A stretch of 20,556 nt of DNA from a virus. Position 1 is the stretch's first letter; every line of letters begins with the position of its first letter. The stretch covers positions 1 through 20,556 of IMG/VR virus record IMGVR_UViG_3300013094_000352. One strand, given 5' to 3'. Of the stretch, positions 7,511-13,991 are shown piece after piece. Below the pieces are notes generated by a model, which was not told the DNA's origin, did not search any database, and saw only the letters and a list, made by a program, of their open reading frames with translations. The translations under genes were made by a program, and so were the position numbers.

Positions 7511-8977
7511 GTGGCATTCGGCGATTTTTTCCAACAAGTATATCAAGGCACTGGCCTGGGCAATTATGTCAAGGGCTGGAATCACGCCAGTAAAATATTT
7601 GTTGATGGCAACTATAGACTTGCGCCAAAGATGGGATTTTTATTCCATGTGGCCTTTGACATCAACCCGGCTATTACTCGACTACCAGCAACAGAAATTT
7701 TAGAAGCAGGTATGTTGGTAAAAACCATGCAGTTACCAAAGTATACCATTGATACCAAAACACTCAATGCCTATAATCGTCCTAACATTGTTCAAAATAA
7801 AATCAAGTATGATCCTGTAACAATTACCTTCCATGATGACAGCTCGGATGTTATTAGAGATCTCTGGTATGACTATATGAGTTACTACTATAGAGACAGC
7901 GATTATACACCAGAAAAATATTTACAAGCAACAAAATATAATGCAATACAAACGGCTGACTGGGGTTTTACTCCGTCAACCTTTACAAGATCTAATACAG
8001 GTGCCGATAGATTACTACAGCGTATTCGCATGTACAGTTTGCATCAACGACAGTTTACAGAATACGTATTAATCAATCCTACTATTACAGCCTTCCAACA
8101 CGGTCAACACCAAAATTCTGGTGATGCCGGTACAATGGAACACACAATGACTGTGTCCTACGAAACAGTTTTATACAACTACGGTACCATTGAATCTGGA
8201 CAAGACACAGACTTTGCACAGTTACACTATGATAGTACACCAAGCCCATTGGGTATCCCAAGTCTGGCCGGTTCATTGGTTGATTCTCTAACAGGTGGCG
8301 CCGGTCTTGGCGGAACACTTGGAACCATTGTTGGTGGCTTAACCGGAACACAACCCAAGACGGGTGATGTTCAATTACCAGGCGGCCGTATTCCATTTAC
8401 TGGCACTGGTGCAGGTGCTAATAGTGGCATTGGCGGATTACTAAATCAGATTGCCTTGGGTATATCTAAAGGTAATAATCCACTTAAGAACTTAACAGTA
8501 CCAACGGTAGTGGGTGCTGTAGAACAATCGTTAGGCGGTGGAGCAGGTATCATTGGTCTATTAGGCGGCGGCAACAGCGGAAGTGCTGGTAGTAGTCCCT
8601 ATTACCTCCAAGGTACAGACCCTTCACAGATACCCAGCATTGATAGTCAATTTTCTGCACCGGGCGCAGCCAATTTTAACTTTGGCGGAGGCGCAAGCAG
8701 TAATGGTCTGTCTATTGCTGGCTACGGAAACCCACTTGGTAGTACATTAAATTCAATCACTGGGTTAGCAGGCGGTGCTATTAATTCAGCTATTAACGGG
8801 GGAATTAATGCAGCCAGTGGATTTATCAGTACTGGCATAAGTCAGGCTCAAGACCTGATTGCCAGCGGAGCAACTGAAGTGGGCTCATTAGCAAGTAGTG
8901 CCGCAGACTCAATTCAGTCGGCATTTAGTCCAGTGGCAGATTCCGGCGACGCACCTACTGGTGATTGGTCAATTTAA
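7511..8977 (+). CDS. Tail tube/baseplate tube-initiator-like protein (gp48/gp54/gp19 superfamily) with Gly-rich tail
   Basis: The product is 488 aa. The N-terminal half (about 35-240) resembles the tube fold shared by T4 gp19, gp48 and gp54. It has QLPKYTIDTKTLNAYNR (74-90), a strand with PVTITFHDD (102-110), and later an internal strand pair with LINPTITAFQHGQ. The second half is Gly/Ser/Ala-rich and of low complexity, with amphipathic stretches. T4 gp54 also ends in a shorter Gly/Ser/Leu-rich segment, but that likeness is only compositional. I infer a role at the start or end of the tube, or a minor tube subunit. The GTG start is supported by an AAGGA site with a seven-base gap. The terminator just before it makes it a separate unit from gp19. 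Family placement is by motif likeness only. Confidence 0.78.
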   Translation: MAFGDFFQQVYQGTGLGNYVKGWNHASKIFVDGNYRLAPKMGFLFHVAFDINPAITRLPATEILEAGMLVKTMQLPKYTIDTKTLNAYNRPNIVQNKIKYDPVTITFHDDSSDVIRDLWYDYMSYYYRDSDYTPEKYLQATKYNAIQTADWGFTPSTFTRSNTGADRLLQRIRMYSLHQRQFTEYVLINPTITAFQHGQHQNSGDAGTMEHTMTVSYETVLYNYGTIESGQDTDFAQLHYDSTPSPLGIPSLAGSLVDSLTGGAGLGGTLGTIVGGLTGTQPKTGDVQLPGGRIPFTGTGAGANSGIGGLLNQIALGISKGNNPLKNLTVPTVVGAVEQSLGGGAGIIGLLGGGNSGSAGSSPYYLQGTDPSQIPSIDSQFSAPGAANFNFGGGASSNGLSIAGYGNPLGSTLNSITGLAGGAINSAINGGINAASGFISTGISQAQDLIASGATEVGSLASSAADSIQSAFSPVADSGDAPTGDWSI

Positions 8978-8989
8978 AGGATTCAATAA

Positions 8990-9364
8990 ATGTCTACTGT
9001 ACAAAACTTATCTGCCGTTACTATTAACAATGGTAGTACCACAAAACAATATTTTAACAATCTAACTACTAATCTTGGTACCATTGGCTCTAACCAAGAA
9101 GATGCAATCATTGGTTATTTTGAACGTCAAACCGACGGCAATCGTGCTGCGGCAGAGCTTTTAGCCAGTGCGGTTATCTATACAAGTATTGCACAGCAAA
9201 TTGATCCTATGCAAACATTACAACAGTTTACTCGTTTGCCTAAGGGTGATCTTAATTTATATCTAACAACATTTTTAAATTTAAATCGAGTTGGGACCAG
9301 CTTTTTAGCTGTTCGTAACGAACCAATCTTAAACAAATATATTCAACGTTCAATTTTAGCATGA
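8990..9364 (+). CDS. Conserved phage protein of unknown function, 124 aa
   Basis: An AAAGGA ribosome site (8976-8981) overlaps the stop of the previous gene. The product is mostly helical. It has a middle segment like AAAELLASAVIYTSIAQQ, a Leu/Tyr-rich segment DLNLYLTTFLNLNRVGTSFLA split over about 87-107, and an end KYIQRSILA. I recall proteins with this same C-terminal pattern next to gp4 in other marine T4-like phages, without known function. The end overlaps the start of gp4 by ATGA, so the two are likely translated together. A virion-assembly role is inferred from position only. Confidence 0.82.
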   Translation: MSTVQNLSAVTINNGSTTKQYFNNLTTNLGTIGSNQEDAIIGYFERQTDGNRAAAELLASAVIYTSIAQQIDPMQTLQQFTRLPKGDLNLYLTTFLNLNRVGTSFLAVRNEPILNKYIQRSILA

Positions 9365-9798
9365 GCAAATACGCCAACGGCTTTTATCAATTATTAAACC
9401 CTGAAAAATATGTAGGCAAAAAGACCCCGCATTATCGTTCAAGTTGGGAACATACGTTTATGCGTTTTTGCGACAACAACCCTGCAATATTACAGTGGGC
9501 AAACGAAGCTATACACATCAACTATCGTAATCCGTTTACTAATAAAAATACCATTTATGTACCTGATTTTTTTATGGTATATGTTGACTCCAAGGGCCAA
9601 CAACATGCAGAGCTTATAGAAATTAAACCAGCACATGAAACTACATTAGAAGCTGCCGGCAATAATAAACGTGCCCAAGCAGCCGCTATTCTTAACATGT
9701 GTAAATGGCAAGCAGCCAATGCCTATTGTAAAGCCAATAATTTAAAGTTTCGAGTTGTAACTGAAAAAGATATGTTTGCCCAGGGGTCACGCCAATAA
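9361..9798 (+). CDS. 4: Head completion nuclease, T4 gp4-like
   Basis: The 145-aa product is close to the 150 aa of T4 gp4 (also called gp50/65), which acts on filled heads before tails attach. It shows a PD-(D/E)xK nuclease pattern like TnsA: RSSWE at 26-30 (E30), PDF at 68-70 (D69), and IEIKP at 86-90 (E87, K89). The N-terminus NPEKYVGKKTPHYRSSWE is typical of the family. It starts with ATG inside an ATGA overlap with the 124-aa gene. A good enzyme core with no missing catalytic residue is visible. Confidence 0.88.
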   Translation: MSKYANGFYQLLNPEKYVGKKTPHYRSSWEHTFMRFCDNNPAILQWANEAIHINYRNPFTNKNTIYVPDFFMVYVDSKGQQHAELIEIKPAHETTLEAAGNNKRAQAAAILNMCKWQAANAYCKANNLKFRVVTEKDMFAQGSRQ

Positions 9799-9806
9799 AT
9801 ATTGGT

Positions 9807-10292
9807 ATGACTAAAAAATTAGAAGATCTCTTTAACTTACCCAGTGAGAATACCACCGTGGAAGAATCGCAGGCCTTAGTTGCCGAAAACCGCGATATTA
9901 TCACCCAAGTTGACTCCGCAATCGACAAAATTGATGCCGCATTGCCTGGTGTTAGGGACTTGGAGACCGGTGATAACGAATTAGACGAATTAGCAAAATT
10001 AGCACAGAGCAAAGCAGAAGACCTAATGGATTTAGGTATGAATGTAGATCCACGTTTTGCCGGTGTTATATTACAAACAGCCAGCAACATGATGGGGCAT
10101 GCAATTACAGCTAAAACTGCCAAGTTAGATAAAAAGCTAAAAATGGTACAGTTACAATTAGCCAAGGCCAAATTAGATCACCAAATTGCCAAAGATAATA
10201 ATACCGGCGAAGACGAGCCGGTAGAGGGCAAAGGTGTTGTATTAGACCGTAATGCACTTTTAGCACAGATACTTGCCAGCCAAAAGAAATAA
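9807..10292 (+). CDS. 16: Probable small terminase subunit, T4 gp16-like
   Basis: The 161-aa product is near the size of T4 gp16 (164 aa), which recognises DNA and stimulates the gp17 motor. The layout fits: an acidic N-terminus, a first helix around ELDELAKLAQSKAEDLMDLG, a second long helix with DPRFAGVILQTASNMMGHAITAK, then a Lys/Leu/Gln-rich coiled coil (KLDKKLKMVQLQLAKAKLD in two halves, about 109-128) and a C-terminal short element LDRNALLAQILAS. T4 gp16 has the same central coiled coil and a similar late short motif. It lies eight bases after gp4. The large terminase is about 3.7 kb downstream, not adjacent. The call rests on architecture plus weak sequence likeness. Confidence 0.68.
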   Translation: MTKKLEDLFNLPSENTTVEESQALVAENRDIITQVDSAIDKIDAALPGVRDLETGDNELDELAKLAQSKAEDLMDLGMNVDPRFAGVILQTASNMMGHAITAKTAKLDKKLKMVQLQLAKAKLDHQIAKDNNTGEDEPVEGKGVVLDRNALLAQILASQKK

Positions 10293-10297
10293 ACACG

Positions 10298-10305
10298 CAT
10301 AAATA
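10298..10305 (+). promoter_or_regulatory. Late-promoter-like element of the 10327 gene
   Basis: CATAAATA, off-consensus only at the first base, ends 21 bases before the ATG at 10327. An AGGAC ribosome site follows (10314-10318). It could drive the whole run of coupled genes to 13437. Confidence 0.6.
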
Positions 10306-10326
10306 TACCATATAGGACCTATTATT

Positions 10327-10962
10327 ATGATTAAAAATTTTCAATCTTACTTTTTTGAATCAGGCAAGCTGTTTGAGTTCAAAATTAAAATTGCTAATTG
10401 TAACGTAGATGCTGACATGTTAGCACGTATTACAGATGCTATTGATGCGTATCAAGTTGAAACAATTAGTAAGCCAAAAAATTTACCAATTCAAGAACAT
10501 CGCGAATTTGGTAAGTTGGGCCCATGCGAATGTTGCATCATTGACGTAGCTGTTAAGTATCCAACTATCTGCGAACAAATTCGTCAGTTGGTTATTAACC
10601 GTGCTCAGATTAAATCTGATTGTGTATTTGTATACACTAATGATCAATACTTGCAAGAAGATGAAGTAGAAGCCAAGATTGTTAGCCAAGGCGAAGATGG
10701 TCCTATTATCAATAACCCAGAATTAAAAGACGAACCAGGTTCACAAGAGTTAGTAGGCCAAGGTCGTGTTGCAAGTTTAATTAAAGAATTAAGCGACGCT
10801 AAAAATTTAAGTAAGAATTTTGAAGTCAGCGGCGATGACACAAACGCTGATAAAATATTTGTAGGCAAAAAAGGTCAGACTACAAATGATTTACCAACAG
10901 GCGATACAAGTCCAGTTGGCACAAACAAACAAGCAGTATCTAATCCAATGAAGGGCCGTTAA
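10327..10962 (+). CDS. Conserved phage protein, probable virion or prohead protein, 211 aa
   Basis: The start is well supported by the AGGAC site and a late promoter. The N-terminal 12 residues (MIKNFQSYFFES) look like the leader peptides that send T4 internal proteins into the prohead. A compact alpha/beta domain follows at about 14-110, with FEFKIKIANCNVD, then ETISKPKNLPIQEH, then IIDVAVKYPTICEQIRQLV. It carries a Cys cluster, C67-E-C69-C70. The rest (about 110-211) is acidic and Gly/Asp/Asn-rich, probably unstructured. Proteins with the pattern YxFKIKxA...SxPKxxPIQE occur in many phages as structural or unknown proteins. I infer a structural role. Confidence 0.82.
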   Translation: MIKNFQSYFFESGKLFEFKIKIANCNVDADMLARITDAIDAYQVETISKPKNLPIQEHREFGKLGPCECCIIDVAVKYPTICEQIRQLVINRAQIKSDCVFVYTNDQYLQEDEVEAKIVSQGEDGPIINNPELKDEPGSQELVGQGRVASLIKELSDAKNLSKNFEVSGDDTNADKIFVGKKGQTTNDLPTGDTSPVGTNKQAVSNPMKGR

Positions 10963-10964
10963 TC

Positions 10965-12662
10965 GTGAGCAACAATAACTCTAACAACATTTATAATATT
11001 CTTGAAACTTTAGAGGCGTTGGCTCCTAAACAAGAACCAATTCAACAACCAGCCAAGGTCTACGAAAACGTAGAAGCACGTGGTAGTGTTAAAGAAGGTG
11101 TAGCACGTATTGAAGCCAAATTGGCTGAAGCATTTGCTACAGAGAAAGCAAAAAATCCTTTTGCTGTTGGCATGGCAGTTGCTAAGAAAAAGGCCGGCAT
11201 TGAACAAACTCCTGCACACGACTTGCCAAAGAAAGTTGTTACCAAGGCACACGAAATTGGTAAAAAGATTAACGCAGAAGAATGTATGGAATGTGGCATG
11301 CCAATGGAAAGTTGTTCTTGCGAACACGAACATATGGATGAAGATAAAAAACACACCGGTACATATGGTACAGAATACTACAAGTCCAAAGACTTTACCG
11401 GCGATGATGAGGACGATAAAGACAGCAAGAAGTCTAAAAAAGACAAAGGCGAAAAGAAAACACGCGGTCGTCCTAAAAAAGCTGAAGGTGAAAAGTCCAG
11501 CGACAAGTTACCTTTCTCAAGCAAACACAAGATGCCACATGATTTATTTGGTCGTGTAAGTGATAAAGCACACGACAAGGCCAAAGCTGATAAAGGCAAG
11601 GACAAAGTTAAAGGTAAAGCGCAGAGTGCCAGCGAAAGCAAATTAGCACAACGCTTTAATGCTATCATGGAAGGCCGTATGATTGATGAAAGCGGCGAAA
11701 CATTAGAACATATTTTAAATCGTTTCAAACACGAAGTTAAACAGTTTGAACAAGGACACGATATGGATGAAGATCTGTATCATGCTTTGTATGATTACTA
11801 TTTGGACAATGGTGAAATGCCATATGGTACAGCCAAAGCACGTACCGGCGACCCATACGAATGGATCTCAGATCGATTGAATCAAGAGTTAACAACAGAC
11901 GAAGCATTTACTCCACAACAGAAAATGCAGATCCCTGCTTACCAACGTAAAGCAACAGGTGATGCAGATTGGATGATTAAACAAGGTGACCTTGACGCTG
12001 TTAAAGCAGACAACATAAGTTCACGTGAAGGATTGGCTAAACTTGCCAGAGATACTGGTATTAGTCATGACTCAGACATTGGCGAGGACGTAACAATGGA
12101 ATCAGAATTAAATGAATTAGCTAAATTAGCCGGTTTAAAAATTGCCGATGAGGGCAATGCGTTTACTGGTAAATTAGCCAAGACTGAAAAAGGTGATGAA
12201 TTTGATTTGGATGGTAAAACATACAAAGATACTTCAAACTTAGACGAAGGCACTTGCCCTACTTGCAATGCTAAACCATGTGCATGTAACGAAGGCAATG
12301 AGTTTAGCGGTGCATTAGCTAAAGCCAAAATGCAACACAAAGATAGCTTTGAAGTTGACGGCAAAGAATATCCAGTTAAAGAAAGCGTAACTACATTAAA
12401 AGATATTGCTTCATTGGCTGGTATTGCTACCGAAGGCAAAGACTATGGCGATACAGATTTTGAAGAGCCAGCTAAATTAGATAACACACCAGAAGAAGAA
12501 ATTGAAGATGCTGATGTGATGTTAAAAGGTGGCGACGGTGAAGTTGCTGGTAAAGAAAAGAAAATGAGCAAAAATGGTGCTGCTCGCTTTAGCGACAACC
12601 CAATGGAATCATTAAGCCGTAGTTTGATGAAACAATACGAAAGCATCAAAATTCAAAAATGA
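10965..12662 (+). CDS. Charged modular phage protein with zinc knuckles and AT-hook-like motif, 565 aa
   Basis: GTG start at 10965, two bases after the previous stop, with AAGGG at 10951-10955. The product is Lys/Asp/Glu-rich and probably largely disordered. Visible parts in order: a helical N-terminus (about 9-75); a four-Cys knuckle C107/C110/C117/C119; a basic tract with KKTRGRPKK (165-173), whose RGRP core is an AT-hook signature; a helical domain (about 222-315); a motif ESELNELAKLAGL (379-391); a module EGNAFTGKLAK...DGKTY (396-420); a second knuckle C431/C434/C439/C441; the same module again (443-469); and a second motif ESVTTLKDIASLAGI (473-487). It could be a prohead core or internal DNA-associated protein; that is inference from composition and position. 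ATGA overlap with the next gene. Confidence 0.83.
   Translation: MSNNNSNNIYNILETLEALAPKQEPIQQPAKVYENVEARGSVKEGVARIEAKLAEAFATEKAKNPFAVGMAVAKKKAGIEQTPAHDLPKKVVTKAHEIGKKINAEECMECGMPMESCSCEHEHMDEDKKHTGTYGTEYYKSKDFTGDDEDDKDSKKSKKDKGEKKTRGRPKKAEGEKSSDKLPFSSKHKMPHDLFGRVSDKAHDKAKADKGKDKVKGKAQSASESKLAQRFNAIMEGRMIDESGETLEHILNRFKHEVKQFEQGHDMDEDLYHALYDYYLDNGEMPYGTAKARTGDPYEWISDRLNQELTTDEAFTPQQKMQIPAYQRKATGDADWMIKQGDLDAVKADNISSREGLAKLARDTGISHDSDIGEDVTMESELNELAKLAGLKIADEGNAFTGKLAKTEKGDEFDLDGKTYKDTSNLDEGTCPTCNAKPCACNEGNEFSGALAKAKMQHKDSFEVDGKEYPVKESVTTLKDIASLAGIATEGKDYGDTDFEEPAKLDNTPEEEIEDADVMLKGGDGEVAGKEKKMSKNGAARFSDNPMESLSRSLMKQYESIKIQK
12150..12371 (+). repeat. Duplicated EGN-x-F...DGK-x-Y module in the 565-aa protein
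   Basis: Two copies of a 25-27 residue module, at 12150-12224 and 12291-12371 (residues 396-420 and 443-469). Shared residues are EGN-x-F-[TS]-G-x-L-A-K, then about ten variable residues, then F-x-[LV]-DGK-x-Y. The four-Cys knuckle C431-C441 lies between the copies, and a LAG motif lies on each outer side. The DNA copies have diverged, so the duplication is old. Confidence 0.8.
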
Positions 12663-13051
12663 AAATAAAAGATATCATCTTTGAAAGTAAAAGCCAAGTT
12701 GGTGATGATGCTAACAACGATGGTATCCCCGATAGCCATCAATCGGCAACTCCAGGCCTACGTAGTCATCATAAGTTAGATAACTCAAGTCCATATCATC
12801 CTTGGCGTTTTGCTGCCTACTTTTTAGGTGGTGCTGGCGATGGCAAATATGAACATGAGCCAAACAAAGATGGCCCAAATGGTCAAAGTTTGATTGCTGC
12901 TGCCTACAGCGAAGGCGAACGTGCTATACTTGATCAAGCCGCTAAAGCATTTGGTTGGGAAGCTAATCACACCAAGCTAACACCAGATGGATCAACAGAA
13001 GTTGACACAGTACACAAAGTTAGTCCTGTGCGTGTACGTACAAAAAAATGA
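12659..13051 (+). CDS. Conserved phage protein of unknown function, 130 aa
   Basis: Starts in an ATGA overlap with the 565-aa gene and ends in another with the next gene, so it depends on translational coupling. The N-terminus MKIKDIIFES resembles capsid-targeting leaders of T4 internal proteins, and IFE-S matches the T4 prohead protease rule (I/L-x-E). A short Asp loop, DANNDGIPD (17-25), resembles calcium loops of thrombospondin type 3 repeats. The core (about 46-100) has PWRFAAYFLGGAGDG, HEPNKDGPNGQSLIAAAY and ERAILDQAAKAFG. I recall similar cores in other phages without function. The C-terminus is basic (RVRTKK). Confidence 0.8.
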   Translation: MKIKDIIFESKSQVGDDANNDGIPDSHQSATPGLRSHHKLDNSSPYHPWRFAAYFLGGAGDGKYEHEPNKDGPNGQSLIAAAYSEGERAILDQAAKAFGWEANHTKLTPDGSTEVDTVHKVSPVRVRTKK

Positions 13052-13437
13052 AAGAATATCGAATAACATCAGCGGACTTTGTCTCACCAGGTGAAACAGG
13101 TGAAGCTGATGCTATTATGGATTCAAAAGATTTAGCAGAGTTGCGTAAGTTAGCCGGACTTAGTGGTTTGTTTGAGGACTACTATAGTGCTGGCGGACAT
13201 GACCCTGCAATAGACACACCAAACAGTTCCGATCAAGCATCAATGAGTCCAGTGGGCAGTAATATAAGTATCACTGGCATGGAAAAACGCAAGATGGAAA
13301 AAGAGAACCACATACAACCTGGTAGTCCAGAGTGGTTCAGACTATGGTTCTCTAAGCCTTACTTAACAGGCGAAAAGCCAATTGGTGATGCACCTGCTCC
13401 TCGAGTAGCTCGTGACATTAACCGTTGGAAAGATTAG
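13048..13437 (+). CDS. Small LAG-motif phage protein, 129 aa
   Basis: Coupled by ATGA to the gene before. Residues 25-38 carry DSKDLAELRKLAGL, the same short motif seen twice in the 565-aa protein and at the end of the 499-aa protein. The middle is Ser/Asn/Gly-rich and likely disordered. Near the C-terminus there is a conserved-looking PGSPEWFRLWFSKPYLTGEKP segment (about 91-111, given here in full as it defines the protein). The stop codon overlaps by four bases the end of the convergent HNH gene. Function unknown; the shared motif suggests a common partner with its neighbours. Confidence 0.78.
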   Translation: MKEYRITSADFVSPGETGEADAIMDSKDLAELRKLAGLSGLFEDYYSAGGHDPAIDTPNSSDQASMSPVGSNISITGMEKRKMEKENHIQPGSPEWFRLWFSKPYLTGEKPIGDAPAPRVARDINRWKD

Positions 13438-13961
13438 GCAACAGCCTTTAACACTCCCAAATATTTGTTCCACGCTTCATCCTTGACAGTAAATGGCATT
13501 GTTTTCCATTTACTAACCAACGAATAATAATCAGGACGATATGGAGCAATTTTAGGTTTAATTAATTTACTGCCTTTATGATGATTGCAGGCTTTACAAC
13601 TGGTTACACAGTTAGTCCAGACAGTCTTGCCGCCAGCACTTCGCGGAACGACATGATCGATTGTTAGTTCTTCGTAGTCAAAAACATCTTCGCAGTATTG
13701 GCATTTAAACAAATCGCGCATGTACAAGTTATAACGGCTAAACTTAACAGACTTTTTGTAATGGAAGTAATCTTTAGTCACGCAGACGCTGGGAACATTT
13801 AAGGCTAAACGTTCTGAGTGTACTATCCAATTTGGGTATGTTTCGAGCACGTGAACGCGGCCCAGATACATTAGTTTGATAGCGTGTTGCCAATTAATAA
13901 CACTTAAAGGTAATACACTAATTGGCTCGTAATTAGAATTTAGTAGTAGTGTGTCTGACAT
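13434..13961 (-). CDS. HNH endonuclease
   Basis: The 175-aa product is a classical HNH nuclease. Zinc-binding pairs are C87/C90 and C122/C125. The catalytic core LTIDHVVPRSAGG spans 99-111 with D102-H103, followed by N118 and the NHH of CNHHKGSK. The N-terminal part (about 1-80) begins with LLLNSNYEPISVLPLSVINW in one run, typical of the free-standing HNH family shared by bacteria and their phages, often placed next to packaging genes. It lies opposite to all neighbours, ends on the stop of the 129-aa gene and starts 30 bases from the gp17 start. It may be a homing-type insertion or a packaging-linked nuclease. No clear ribosome site is seen. Confidence 0.92.
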   Translation of the reverse strand: MSDTLLLNSNYEPISVLPLSVINWQHAIKLMYLGRVHVLETYPNWIVHSERLALNVPSVCVTKDYFHYKKSVKFSRYNLYMRDLFKCQYCEDVFDYEELTIDHVVPRSAGGKTVWTNCVTSCKACNHHKGSKLIKPKIAPYRPDYYSLVSKWKTMPFTVKDEAWNKYLGVLKAVA

Positions 13962-13967
13962 TAAATA
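13960..13967 (+). promoter_or_regulatory. Possible late-promoter element of gp17
   Basis: ATTAAATA has two mismatches to the late consensus (first and second positions) and ends 24 bases before the terminase ATG, a distance close to the clear late promoters. It also contains part of the start of the opposite HNH gene. Weak support. Confidence 0.3.
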
Positions 13968-13991
13968 TACTTATATGAGTAATTATTACAA

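Noticed and set aside
7440-7703. Plus-strand open frame (87 codons) overlapping the start of the second tube-like gene
   Set aside because: It begins inside the gp19 terminator region and runs out of frame through the better-supported GTG-started gene.
9794-9801. AATAAATA before the gp16-like gene
   Set aside because: Only five bases lie between it and the ATG, too few for a leader, and it overlaps the gp4 stop codon. The short CCAAT/ATTGG pairing around it is likely chance.
11110-11559. Plus-strand open frame (149 codons) inside the 565-aa gene
   Set aside because: It is a Lys-rich frame shadow of the AAA/AAG-rich coding region, with no start signals.
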